From: Silene noctiflora
Lineage: Eukaryota > Streptophyta > Magnoliopsida > Caryophyllales > Caryophyllaceae
DNA: 20,116 bases
Assembly (NCBI GenBank): GCA_009801015.1
Contig: VHZZ01008632.1
Location: 15,653 to 35,768, forward strand
Direction of reading: 5' to 3'
Positions 1 to 9,073 of this stretch are shown here, one piece after another. Numbering within the stretch: position 1 is the stretch's first letter; each line of letters starts with the position of its first letter. The notes under the pieces are model-generated. The model did not search any database, had not been told where the DNA came from, and worked only from the letters and a program-made list of their open reading frames with translations. The position numbers and the translations under genes are program-made.

Positions 1-180
1 CCTACATAATCTTTCTATTAAGCTATCATATATTGTAATTATAGCATGAGCATATTTTGTATATCCTTTTAGTATCTTTTGTATAGGCTCCTACCTATAT
101 TTAGGTGTATTTCTCTCCTATATATATTGTACCCTCCTTGTAATCTGATCAACACATTCTAATATCAACCTTTTAGTCTT
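1..180 (+). mobile_element. Probable 3' part of an LTR, cut by the window edge
   Basis: AT-rich sequence with a promoter-like layout seen in many plant copia LTRs: a TATA-like run CTATATATATTG at about 119-130, then a T-rich stretch with TTGTAATC near 138. It abuts the broken end of the GH17 relic at about 181, so an element inserted in, or joined to, that gene would explain why the gene stops there. The other LTR end, internal domain and target duplication lie outside the window, and no exact CA end could be fixed. Plain intergenic DNA is the alternative. Confidence 0.4.
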
Positions 181-703
181 ATAGTTAGGGTCCGTGACCA
201 TGGGTCCGGGAGACGTAAATGATGCATAGTCTTGAGAAATCGTTCCCTTATTTTGTACATTGCCAAATTCACCAGCCGAGGGCGGGTACGAGTTTATAAT
301 TTCACTCGTACCAATTGCCGTGGTGACCTTAATTTGGTCCGCTAATCCGTTAAAGAGTAAAGGGAATTTAAAGCATTTGACAAGGCCGGTCCGACAAATT
401 GTTTTACCTCTTGAGGAACTTCATTCCCTACCGCAAGGTAGGAAATGGAGGACGCATATGGCGCAACGTTTTGTCGTATCCATTGGACTGCCAGAGACGG
501 GTTTTGAGCAAAATTTTGGACCTGGTCATTTGGGACGTCTAGGAATAGTTGTATGCCGGAACCATGTACGACTTGGAGCGTTGCTGGATCTGGATAATAT
601 ATTCTCATGTATCGTATGCCGTTGGATTGGTAAATATTCACCATTTGTTCCGGCGAAGGTAAATTGTTTCCGGATTGCCCATATGTTACTCCGATTTGTG
701 CTT
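181..703 (-). pseudogene. Glucan endo-1,3-beta-glucosidase (GH17) relic, exon 2
   Basis: The family hydrolyses beta-1,3-glucan (callose or fungal wall) and is usually secreted. Reading down from 703, the sequence gives the mature N-terminus (IGVTYGQSGNNLPSP), then RMRIYYPDP-type and LAVGNEVP motifs; the Glu of GNEV is the family's proton donor. A consensus acceptor, TTTAATACAG, lies at 704-713, where the family normally has its single intron after the signal-peptide exon. At about 342-355 a one-base loss creates a TAG stop, and the next frame resumes with ADQIKVTTAIGTS and NSYPPSAGEF. Near 262-270 the text jumps straight to DYASFTSPG, so about 50 family residues, including the NVYPYF region, are missing. 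Homology ends near 181, before the nucleophile region (SE-GWPS). No signal-peptide exon was found. It cannot encode an active enzyme. Confidence 0.85.
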
Positions 704-799
704 CTGTATTAAATTGTCCAAATTGACTATACGAGTACAAAGTTATGACTTATTAGGGTGAGTTATGAGTGCAATTGTTTTAGATTCCTTGATTAAAAA

Positions 800-878
800 T
801 ACCCCTCAGTCCCTTACAGTGAATTTAAAAGGTAAACAAATAATAAAAGGTAAACAAATAATTAAAACAGATGGAGTA
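800..878. repeat. Small Stowaway-like MITE remnant
   Basis: A short unit bounded by TA dinucleotides at 800-801 and 877-878. The left end reads CCCCTCAGTCCC and the right end ACAGATGGAG, a diverged match to the Stowaway terminus CTCCCTCYGT read from each side. Inside, GGTAAACAAATAAT is present twice. The short length suggests a deleted copy. The family call rests on general resemblance of the termini. Confidence 0.4.
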
Positions 879-1117
879 ATATTTAGTATTTACTTGTTGG
901 GCTTAGGATAAACAAGAAGAATACAATTAACAATATAGCCATGGCTAAATATTGATGTTTATTTATATAATATTATTGTGGTATTATATATATTTGTGAT
1001 CTTATTTCATAAAATTTTGATTTCTTTGATAATTCTCAAAGTGTAACTAAACAACTTTTTATATAGAGCCAAGGATGCTAGAAGGGCAAGAAAGTTCAAC
1101 TATATCACATTAACTAA

Positions 1118-1320
1118 TACCCTTCCGTCTCGGTCATTTGTTTATCTTCAAGTTTGGCACAGATCAAGGAAATAGAAAACAATTATTAGATGACTAGTGT
1201 ATCAAATTGAGTGTGGAGGATCAAATTGCCTATTAAAAACTTCTCAAAAATAAAAAGGTAAATAATTGACTGAGACACCGTAAAATAGAATAGGTAAACA
1301 AATGACCGGGATAATTACGT
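1118..1320. repeat. Stowaway-like MITE
   Basis: The left end is TA then CCCTTCCGTCTCGGTCATTT. The right end holds AAATGACCGGGATAATTA, an inverted match to it. This is the usual Stowaway (Tc1/mariner-type) terminal pattern with a TA target. An inner segment, GGTAAATAATTGACTGAGAC (1257-1276), is a second copy of the same terminus type and also occurs in the last intron of the FHA-TDP1 gene at 10682-10701. The right boundary is approximate. There is no coding capacity. Confidence 0.5.
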
Positions 1321-1733
1321 GAATTCGATTGCATGCATGTTTTTTTTTCTACATATACATAAGTTGGGCAATGTACCATCGTTGACTGGCTTATTGACTC
1401 TATACTATGCCACCTACGTCAAGATTATACAAAAGAACCAGGATTGGCGATTGTAATGCATTATTCAACTATACTATATCGTTCAAGATGAATTCTTGTT
1501 TAAAATGGATATTAAAAAAAGTAAAGGTAAAAGATTTATAGTAAATACTAAATACTCATGTGGGAGACTAACTGTTCAAGAAATCCTTCATGATTTCGTC
1601 CATGATACGCACTTGTCTTGTTTTCATTTTAAGGTCTAAGAAATTGTTCTGAATAGCCAATCTATCATGTCATTCGATATAGTTATACACAAAGACAAAT
1701 CTTCCATTGCCTTGTGCCATCCTGCACCAGACA

Positions 1734-1957
1734 TGAAAAACAATGAACACAGGAAGATGAAGAGCAAGGTTTTGTGATTGATTATTCGTGAATACAAGCA
1801 TCGATACAATCGTCTGTTTTTATACAAAAAACACAGCATCCTACTTAAAACGATTTACTTCCTAAAACAACAATATATTTTACATAATAAGGCAAGATAC
1901 GATCTTCAACATATATTCGAGAATATCACGATCATATCGTAATAATATTGTTCAATA
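1734..1957 (-). repeat. 3' LTR of the copia element
   Basis: A 224-bp repeat of 9074-9297 with six substitutions, all in the first half on the plus strand; the remaining bases to 1957 are identical. On the element strand it starts TATTGAAC and ends GTTTTTCA, so the usual 5' TG is TA here. The polypurine tract sits directly beside it at 1958-1966. Confidence 0.95.
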
Positions 1958-1966
1958 CTCCCCCTC
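1958..1966 (-). other. Polypurine tract of the copia element
   Basis: On the element strand the sequence is GAGGGGGAG immediately before the 3' LTR (TATTGAAC). This is the plus-strand priming site of LTR elements. The probable original pol stop codon (TGA, 1965-1967) overlaps it. Confidence 0.9.
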
Positions 1967-2972
1967 AAGTTGGAGCACTTGGTAAACCAATGCTCAACTT
2001 AGACTGAAGATAACGAAATGCATCACCACTGAGCGCCTTTGTATAAAGAGATCCGCAATCTGTTCTTTGCTTCGAACATGAGACGTCGAAATCGTTTGTT
2101 TGACAAGATGATGTCGAATGAAATGACAATCTATTTCTATACGCTTAGTCCGATCATGGAAGACCGGATTTTTAGCAATATGTAGTGCAACTTGGTTATC
2201 ACAATAAATTTCCATTGGTTTCTCATGATTAATACCAAGTGACTGTAAGAAGGATTTCAACCAGATAACTTCAATTGTTACCGCACCCAAAGCACGATAT
2301 TCGGCCTCGGCCGTAGACTTTGCCACAGTCACTTGTTTACGTGCCTTCCATGAAATAGGAGACCTTCCCAATGATACTAAATAGCCTGTCAAAGACCTCC
2401 TTGACAATGGATAACTCGCCCAATCCGAGTCCAAGTATCCTCGTATCTTCAAATCATCGCTCTTTTCCATCACAATTCCTTTACCTGGGCTGCCTTTAAT
2501 GTAACGTATAACACAATATGTAGCATCCAAGTGTTCTTGTCTTGGGGCATGTACAAACTGGGACAATATATGAACCGCATACACCAAATCAGGTCGTGTA
2601 ATGGTTAAATAAATAAGTCGTCCTACCAATCGTCTGTACTTCAGTGGCTCGTGTAACACCCTTCCATCTGCCAAAGCTAGTTTGTGATTAGGTTGAATAG
2701 GAGTGTCAACTTGGGGCATGTACAAACTGGGACAATATATGAACCACATACACCAAATCAGGTCGTGTAATGGTTAAATAAATAAGTCGTCCTACCAATC
2801 GTCCGTACTTCATTGGCTAGTGTAACACCTTCCGTCTGCCAAAGCTAGTTTGTGATTAGGTTGAATAGGAGTGTCAACTAGCTTCGCTCCTTTCATTCCC
2901 GCTTCCTTCACAATCTCTAAAGCGTATTTTCGTTGGCTAAGAAAAAGCCCCTTTGATCCTTGTGCTACTTCG
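1965..2972 (-). pseudogene. Copia pol: reverse transcriptase C-terminal part and RNase H
   Basis: Reading from 2972, the sequence continues the reverse transcriptase that stops at 5553, with [32 protein letters not shown] and RPDLVYAV. It then enters RNase H, with acidic positions in YLDSDWA, STAEAEYRA, YCDNQVA and IEIDCHFIRHH. Near 2025-2035 an extra base shifts the frame; the following frame ends in the conserved tail LSIGLPSAPT and a TGA at 1965-1967. A 169-bp tandem duplication (2541-2878) adds a repeated block and a stop upstream of RNase H. The product of this segment would cut RNA in the RNA-DNA hybrid during reverse transcription, but it is disabled here. Confidence 0.92.
2541..2878. 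repeat. Tandem duplication of about 169 bp inside pol
   Basis: Copy one is 2541-2709 and copy two 2710-2878. Both run from CTTGGGGCATGTACAAACTG to GAATAGGAGTGTCAA. They differ by about five substitutions and one missing C in copy two, roughly 3 percent. The block covers the reverse transcriptase/RNase H connection, including DTPIQPNHKLALADGR. Because copy two has lost a base, the repeat breaks the frame. Confidence 0.9.
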
Positions 2973-3298
2973 ATCCCTGTTGACTTATATATTCTCATAT
3001 ATGTTGTAGTTTTAATGATGACAAGCTTGTTAGTTAAGCTATATGTACATCTTGCCCTTAATTGTTTGTTTAGTCCGTATAGATCGAATTATTCATACCT
3101 AAGATTTGAAGGACTATGATTAACGTCAAGAGAACAAGAAAATATCGTGTTCAAGTTATTCACTCAAGATCAAAGGTCATGGATTGATCAGGAGAAGATC
3201 AAGAGAAGCTTGTATGAAGATTGGAAATCTATTCCAAAGATCTCCAGGAAGATTAGATAGGATAGGTTTCTATCTTATAAGGATATTAAAAGAATTAA

Positions 3299-3692
3299 CC
3301 TTTGGTTAGTAATGTTATAGCCTCACAGCTATAACATTGTTAACAAAAGGGCTTGAAGTTATAGCTCTTGAGCTATAACCTTAAGTTGCACGTAACATCT
3401 TTCACACGACTCAATGATTTACGTTTTCAAAAGTCTTTGGAAATGTTCGTATGATCCTTATCTTTTGTTGTGGCATTAAAATAATTTTAATGGGCATAAA
3501 TCTTTTATTAGATATGAGGTGTTAGTTACCCATGAAATTAGTAGAATCGGTAAAACAACTTATGAGTTGTTTTTCCTTCTACCAATTAGGGTTTCCAATC
3601 CCTCACATCTAAAACCCTAAATGAAGTTTAACCTAATGTTGCCTAGGGTTTCGTGCTAGTCATACGGCTTATGAGCCGCCTTGCCCACGAAA
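3299..3692 (+). repeat. Cluster of four hairpins in the solo LTR
   Basis: Four inverted repeats follow one another. 3299-3350 has arms of about 22 bp with a few mismatches around CTCACA. 3358-3379 has perfect 10-bp arms, GTTATAGCTC/GAGCTATAAC, around TT. 3541-3582 has perfect 9-bp arms, AAAACAACT/AGTTGTTTT, around TATG, enclosed by an outer GTAGAA/TTCTAC stem. 3649-3692 has CGGCT/AGCCG around TATG, enclosed by an outer TTTCGTG/CACGAAA stem. The stems are unrelated in sequence while the two last loops are the same. A fifth, imperfect hairpin (CTAGGGTTTC/GAAACCTAG) lies at 4929-4951, near the TATA box. A role in DNA or RNA structure is inference. Confidence 0.7.
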
Positions 3693-3792
3693 ACTTATGT
3701 ATAAGATATTTAGTTTATCTTTTAGATAATTTTATAATATCTTATATTCTTGCAATATTTGGTTAAGATTTGTGAATAAGATATTTGTTATT

Positions 3793-4757
3793 GGGGCGTA
3801 CTTTTTCACATACGGATTTTACTCTTTCACATACGATTTTTAAAATATTACCCTTGTCCTTTTTTTTTTCCGTCCTCCACCCAATTGATTTTTTCCTCCC
3901 TTTCTTCATCTCCCTTCACCACCACGTCGCTCCGGTCAATCTAGTTTCCGGCACAAACTAATACGAGTAATTGTTTACCTAAGAATAACCCAAATACTCC
4001 TTTTTTATTTAGGAAAAAAACAAGACAAGAATAACGCCATAGCCTCCCAACCACCACCACCTGACCACCAACACTCGACCACCAACCACCACCGTTGTCG
4101 GCCTCCACGCCCAGAGACACACACAACCAACCCCCCGCACTATCCCGTCTCCCGCACTCCCCTCCCCTTACACGCACTACCTTCGATCGCGCACTCCCTT
4201 CCCCCTTATTTGACCACCACCAACCACCATACCTCCCTCCCCACTGCTCCGAGCACCGTCGACTATCTGAACAAACACTTCCCCCTGTTCCGAGCACCAT
4301 CCCTAGCCCAAACAAGCAAGCATAACAAAAACTAACGCATTAACCACCCTCANCCACCACCTTGATCATGCACCACCCCCTAACCACCGCGCACCACTCA
4401 TGTAACCACGGTCTACCACCCAGGAGCACCGTCCGCCACCTGGACCACCACGCACNCGTTGATTGATAACAACCGATAAAGAAATAAACAATTAATTTCA
4501 TTAATTAATTAACAATTAATAAGAAACCCTAATAATTTTAACAAAATATATTAATTGTTAAACAACATAAATTATTTCAATAGTTTGAGAAGTATAATCC
4601 ATCGTTTTAAGTTTTTAGATCAATTAGATTTGATTTTAGGGAAAGAGGTAACATATAGACTAACATTTGTCTAGGTTTAGGAAAAGGGTAGGATATGGAA
4701 AATTAATGAAAAAATGTATGTGAAAAAGTAAAGTTCGTATGTGAAAAAGTAATTCCG
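3793..4757. mobile_element. TIR DNA transposon, non-autonomous, nested in the solo LTR
   Basis: Terminal inverted repeats of about 42 bp: the left end has TACTTTTTCACATACGGA then TACTCTTTCACATACG, and the right end is the inverted counterpart. Each terminus therefore holds two copies of a TAC-TTTCACATAC unit. An 8-bp direct repeat, TTGTTATT, flanks it at 3785-3792 and 4758-4765. Eight bases fits hAT; a 9-bp reading with one mismatch would fit Mutator-like elements, so the superfamily is open. The 965-bp interior has no transposase. It carries a C-rich, CCACCA-rich block (about 3880-4460) flanked by AT-rich DNA, which may be captured host sequence. Two unresolved bases lie at 4353 and 4456. 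Confidence 0.8.
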
Positions 4758-4963
4758 TTGTTATTTTATTCTCATCTTATTTAGGGTTGTTAAAAAAAGA
4801 TATTATATTGTATAACTAATTAAGATATTCCATATCTTATTTGTTATCATATATTCCTTTCTTAGAAGATTATCTAGATAATAATATTTGGAATAAAATC
4901 TTTTTTATTTTATCAATATTCACGTGATCTAGGGTTTCTCTTGAAACCTAGATTATGCCCATC

Positions 4964-4972
4964 ACTATATAT
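4964..4972 (+). promoter_or_regulatory. TATA box of the solo LTR
   Basis: CACTATATATTGAG is a good plant TATA context, with a palindromic CACGTG at 4921-4926 some 40 bp upstream. It suggests a transcription start near 5000 on the plus strand, antisense to the surrounding copia element. Activity is not shown. Confidence 0.5.
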
Positions 4973-5509
4973 TGAGACGTGCCATAGCAAAATGTTAAGA
5001 CTTTTCGTGCAAACATCTTAATCGTGCAAAACCGTTTTTAGCAAAAACCTCTTTGCAATATTTTCGAAAGTCGTGTGTCATAGAGTTCGTGCTTTCATTT
5101 CTAAATATCGTTATAAGATAATAGCGCTTAGTTTTGTTTCTTACTCGTTCATTTGTGAACATTAGAAGAACAATCAAAGCACTTTCTTATTAGCGTAAGA
5201 TAAGTCGAGTATTTAACGATACTCAAGTTGAGTTACAACTTTAGTTAGTTGTATGAGTTGGGTTGATAATTTTGTAATCCGTAGAAAGGTACTGAAATTA
5301 TTAATCGAGAATAGTGGACGTAGGTTTCGACTTGTGAAACTGAACCACTTCAAAAATCACGTGTGTCTCCTTCTTTCATCGTTCGTTCCTTACGTTTTTA
5401 TCTCATATGAGAAATCAGTTAAAGTTTAATCAATAAACTTTAAATAATTAATCATATTGTCATCTATTCATACAAATCGAAAAAGTGGGCTAAAGTTTTT
5501 ATACTTGAT

Positions 5510-5521
5510 CCCCCCCCCCCC
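5510..5521. repeat. Poly-C run of 12
   Basis: Twelve consecutive C near the right end of the solo LTR. On the plus strand this is a pyrimidine tract, so it is not a polypurine tract for that element. The length may vary or be miscalled. Confidence 0.8.
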
Positions 5522-5552
5522 TGTTGAGTATTTGGGATCAATAAACTCTTCA

Positions 5553-6480
5553 ATCCCCAAGAAGTATCTTAGCCTTCCTAGGTTTTTTATCCCAAAACTC
5601 TGATCGAGAAAGGCCTTCAAACGGCTACTAGCTTGATCGTTATTACTTACAACGATCATATCGTCAACATATACCAAAATTCCAAGGAAAACATCGTTTT
5701 TGTTGGAAGTAAATAACGAGTAGTTAGTCATAGATTGTGTAAAACCATACCTCGTCAAGGAACTCGTTAGCTTAGCGAACCAATATGGGAGGCCTGTTTT
5801 AATCCGTACAAGGACTTCATTAACTTGCAAACTTTAGTCGTTCCTCCTTTGTCAAATCCTGGTGGCATGCGCATGTATACTTCCTCATCCAATTCCCCGT
5901 GTAAAAAGGCGTTATTGACATCTAGCTGCCCGATATACCATCCCTTCAAAATGGCTACTGCAAGTAAACAACGCACACTCGTCATGTTGGCAACCGGAGC
6001 AAAAGTTTCATGGTAGTCGACTCCTTCGACTTGAGTGTATCCTTGTGCCACTAATCTTGCTTTATACCGTTCAATGGTTCCGTCAACTTTATATTTGACT
6101 TTGTAGACCCATCAACATCCAATGGGTTGTTTGCCTTTTGGAAGGTCGACAATTTTCCATGTACCATTCATTTCGAGAGCCTCAAATTCTTTTGACATAG
6201 TTGTCCTCCATTTGTGTATTTTCACAGCCTAAACGTAATTCCGTGGTTCTCGAATTGCATCGATTTTGACCAAAAAATTCATGTGATTGTTAGAAAAACA
6301 ATTTGTAGAGACATAATTAATCATTGGATAACGAGTACCTTTCTTTGTGGATGTCGATTTGGACGGGTGAGCACTGGCAGCGTGGTCTATAACACGAGTC
6401 GATTTGCATACATAGTCTTTCTTCCAATACGGTTCAAAACGAGCAAGGGCTCCTCTTCCCCCCGGTTCATTTGTCACGGT
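5553..6480 (-). pseudogene. Copia pol: reverse transcriptase N-terminal part
   Basis: Seen from 6477 down: FSNNHMNFLVKID and WRTTMSKEFEALE (linker and start of the RT domain), [50 protein letters not shown], then the catalytic YVDD in LVYVDDMIVVS, and LGRLRYFLGIE. The domain copies element RNA into DNA. Damage includes a TAG at 6229-6231, a TGA at 6112-6114 in the GC-WVYK motif, and a one-base loss near 5785-5790 just after LKQAS. At 5553 the domain is interrupted by the solo LTR and resumes at 2972. Confidence 0.93.
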
Positions 6481-7661
6481 TTAATTTTCTGATGGAACAC
6501 TTTCATTCACGACTTCGTCACTTATGGCTTCATGGGTACCATTTTCTTGACTCATGATTTCACAGTTACCTTCACAAACAACGTTTTCATCTTCTATGGA
6601 AATGGAATGATTAGGAGGTTTTATGTGTGGACTGTTGAGCTCACGTGTGGGTCTGATGTCAGCTAAAGGGAAAATGTTTTCATAAAAAATAACGTCTCGT
6701 GACTCAAATAAATGCCGTTTCTTAAGGTTATATACCTTCCAACCTTTTTTGTTATGCGGGTACCCAATAAAAACACACCTCTTGCCACGTTCATTAAATT
6801 TGTCTTTCGGTTTGCCTTTATTGTTGGCATAGCATAAGCTTCCAAAGACTTTAATACTATCGAGACAAGGTTTCTCTCCATGTAAAATCTCATAAGGCGT
6901 CAGACCGTTAAGTAAACGAGTGGGTGTTTTATTTATCAAGTACGCAGCGGTCAAAACACACTCTCCCCAAAACTTGATAGGTAAATTGGCTTGGAAACGT
7001 AGGGCTCTCGCTTTTTCAAGTATGTGACGATGTTTCCTCTCTACCCTACCATTTTGTTGTGGGGTGTCGGTCTGACTTGTTCTAAAAATCATCCCATGTT
7101 CATTATAATAGTCTTTCATCGTCCCTGAAAGAAACTCCGTCCCATTATCACTTTGTACTATTTTAACCGATTTTCCAAATTGAATCTTTGTCATGTTACA
7201 AAAATTTATTATTAAACGACTCACTTCTCCTCTATCTCGCATTAGACTAACCCAGACAATTTTACTGCGGTCATCAACGATGGTCAAGAAATAGTGGGCT
7301 CCTGACAAACTCGGTGTATGATATGGTCCCCAAATATCGCAATGTATAAGAGCAAACAATTCAGTACTTCTTTTATTATTCAACTTAAAAAATGACCGTG
7401 TTTGTTTTGCCCGACAACACGGATCGCAAATATCATTAGAGTTCCATGACAAGTTCAAACCAACTAAATCGGAGAAAAAAGGAAAAATACTACTCGATGG
7501 ATGGCCGAGTCTTCTGTGTCAAAGTCGTGCCTCATTGTTTGCAAATAATAGACCCCGTCAATGTGCTCACCCCGTCCAATCTTCATCCTCGTATATTGGT
7601 ACTGTATAACACAATGATCAGAATAAAATGTCACAATACAATTGTTTTCTTTGATCAATTG
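6481..7661 (-). pseudogene. Copia pol: gag-pre-integrase and integrase
   Basis: The gag-pre-integrase part reads IKENNCIVTF and IGRGEHIDGVYYLQ, then HRRLGHPSS, the HH half of the zinc-binding site. CDPCCRAKQTR supplies the CC half. The core has the D,D-35-E residues in HCDIWGPY, IVQSDNGTEF and NGRVERKHRHI, followed by FWGECVLTAAYLINKTP and the GYPHNKKGWKVYN C-terminal motif. This enzyme joins element DNA to the chromosome. The uninterrupted part is 7458-6481. A frameshift after YYLQ and a TGA at 7519-7521, where the family has Trp before HRRLGH, disrupt the N-terminal domain. A TAA at 6481-6483 separates it from reverse transcriptase. Confidence 0.94.
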
Positions 7662-7891
7662 TTATATGGAAATTAAATCACAAGTTAACGAAGACACATA
7701 AAGCACGTCTTTGAGAACAAAGTTGCGGTTTAATGTCACACTCCCTTGTTCCTTGGCCACCATATGCAAACCATCTGGTAAGCTAACCGTGGACGGTTTG
7801 CTGCTCCATATTTTGCCGAGTAAATCTCGTCGACCCGTCATGTGATGTGATGCCCCGCTATCGAGTAACCAAGTATTAAGTTCAACATTAT
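7662..7891 (-). pseudogene. Copia aspartic protease
   Basis: WLLDSGASHHMTG contains the retropepsin active-site triplet DSG, followed by VLKDVLYVSSLTCDLISI as in copia proteases, where a V/I-LISV segment marks the end of the domain. It processes the polyprotein. A TAA stop at 7662-7664 lies in the same frame before QLIKENN, so the polyprotein would end here. Confidence 0.92.
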
Positions 7892-8970
7892 TCATACCTG
7901 TGGACTTTTGACTACCTTCACCCTTCGAATTTAGCAAACTTCGTAGCTGAACCATCTCTTCGGCAGTGAACTCTTGCTTTTGTGAATCTGATTCATTGGC
8001 CACTGTAGCGTTTGCGCGTTGATGATAGCCACCACGTCCTCTTCTTCCTCTGCCACGGCGTCCCCGTCCCCTTCCTCGTCCTGGGTAACCATTTTTCTCC
8101 CAGCAAGTTTCTTCGGTGTGCCATAGCTTGTTACAATAAGTACATTGAATGACCCCTGCATCCTCTTTTTCTTTTAATCTCATTACCACGATTTTTTCCA
8201 GCAGCATTCGTGGTGTGTACTGCCATGGCGTCCTCTGCTACTTCTTCTTTCCCTTTGGTCACGTTTCTGTGCCTTTCCTCGCGTAATATGACGGCATATG
8301 CCATGCTCAAGGTGGTGATTTCATCTTCCATTAGCAAATTCGATCGAACATGTCCATAAAGAACATTATCTAGCCCCATTAGAAACTGGTGCACCTTCTC
8401 GTCTTCTCGTTCCTTGAGCATTGCTGCTGCCGCACCGCAAGTACACTGAGGTACTTGGCTATAATTTGCCAATTCGTCTCATATGGCCTTCAACTGAGTA
8501 TAATATTCAACAACTGTTTGATTCTTACCTTGCTTGCATTCATTAAGATCGCTCTTTAACTGGTGTATTCTAGGTGCGTTTCCAGCCGAATAACAATCTC
8601 GTAACTCTTTCCAAATCTCCATGTCAGTTTCAGAGAACGCTATATTAGGATGGAGTTTTGTGTCGATAACATTACGCAACCATACTTTCACCATGGCGTT
8701 ACACTGCCGCCAGGCCACCGCTTCAAGAGTCTCTTCCTTTCCTTCCTCAATCACTAGTTTCTTAACGGCACCCTCGACGAAACTCAACTTGTTTTTGGCG
8801 TCGAGACCGTTGCGTACTGCATCCACCCATAATGCATAATTGTTCCCATCGAAAAGTGTTTGGGTTAACATTAAACTTGGGCTGTCACTTGGGTGTAAAA
8901 ACAGAGGGGACGATGGAGGTATTTGCTCTATTTTTGAGTTGTTTTTCTTGCCTCCTTCTCCCCGTGTCAT
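7892..8970 (-). pseudogene. Copia gag with CCHC zinc knuckle
   Basis: The likely start is the Met at 8970. LFLHPSDSPSLMLTQTLFDG and NNYALW mark the N-terminal copia gag domain; LPG-type middle sequence follows as KVHQFLMGLD. The zinc knuckle CTYCNKLWHTEETC (CX2CX4HX4C) is near 8110-8155 and is followed by a Gly/Arg-rich RNA-binding tract (GRGRGRRGRGRRGRGG). Gag packages element RNA. A TGA at 8479-8481 stands where Trp is expected in the LKAI-DELANY segment. A frameshift occurs around 8185-8200, near a run of six T on the plus strand. Confidence 0.93.
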
Positions 8971-8992
8971 CGTGTTCTAATATGTTCCTCAC

Positions 8993-9036
<44 letters not shown>
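8993..9036. repeat. (TTA)n microsatellite, about 14 units
   Basis: An almost perfect TTA run (AAT on the other strand) in the untranslated leader of the copia element, between primer site and gag. Expected to be length-polymorphic. Confidence 0.95.
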
Positions 9037-9055
9037 TGTGAAAAGAACTAGGATC

Positions 9056-9073
9056 AAGAAAGCCCTGATGCCA
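9056..9073 (-). other. Primer binding site, tRNA-Met type
   Basis: Directly after the 5' LTR on the element strand the sequence is TGGCATCAGGGCTTTC. It resembles the plant initiator tRNA-Met primer site TGGTATCAGAGC, which is usual for copia elements, with two differences in the first 12 bases. Confidence 0.85.

Larger units (their letters stand above)
741..1733. other. AT-rich intergenic or former intron sequence
   Basis: No credible gene was found. A signal-peptide exon for the GH17 relic was looked for on the minus strand without success. The stretch contains two Stowaway-like MITE regions, listed separately. Its right end, to 1733, is the left flank of the copia insertion and carries one copy of the target duplication at 1729-1733. 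Confidence 0.6.
2978..5552 (+). mobile_element. Solo LTR inserted in copia reverse transcriptase
   Basis: The insert starts TGTTGACTTA and ends AAACTCTTCA, and is flanked by the 5-bp duplication ATCCC at 2973-2977 and 5553-5557. Removing it with one copy of the duplication joins RYFLG to IEVAQ in frame, as expected of reverse transcriptase, which confirms both ends. No gag-pol or second LTR is seen, so it fits a solo LTR left by recombination between two LTRs. Without the nested DNA element it is about 1.6 kb. Plus orientation is inferred from a TATA box (4964-4972) and from a segment near 5313-5370 resembling the U5 of long copia LTRs. It runs antisense to its host element. Confidence 0.85.

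Noticed and set aside
260..712. Plus-strand open frame of 150 codons
   Set aside because: It is the antisense shadow of the GH17 relic, whose minus-strand reading has clear family motifs.
1636..1839. Minus-strand frame of 67 codons with a hydrophobic segment
   Set aside because: It runs across the boundary of the copia 3' LTR at 1734 and shows no family motif.
3941..4315. Minus-strand Gly-rich frame of 124 codons, and the opposing Pro/His-rich frame
   Set aside because: Both come from the biased CCACCA-rich core of the TIR element; composition alone explains the open frames.
2978..5552. Reading the right-hand end (AGTTTATTGATCCC, poly-C) as retroelement coding sequence or as a polypurine tract
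   Set aside because: The frame through it adds residues foreign to reverse transcriptase, while removing 2978-5552 plus one ATCCC restores the motif. The C-run is on the wrong strand for a polypurine tract of a plus-oriented LTR.
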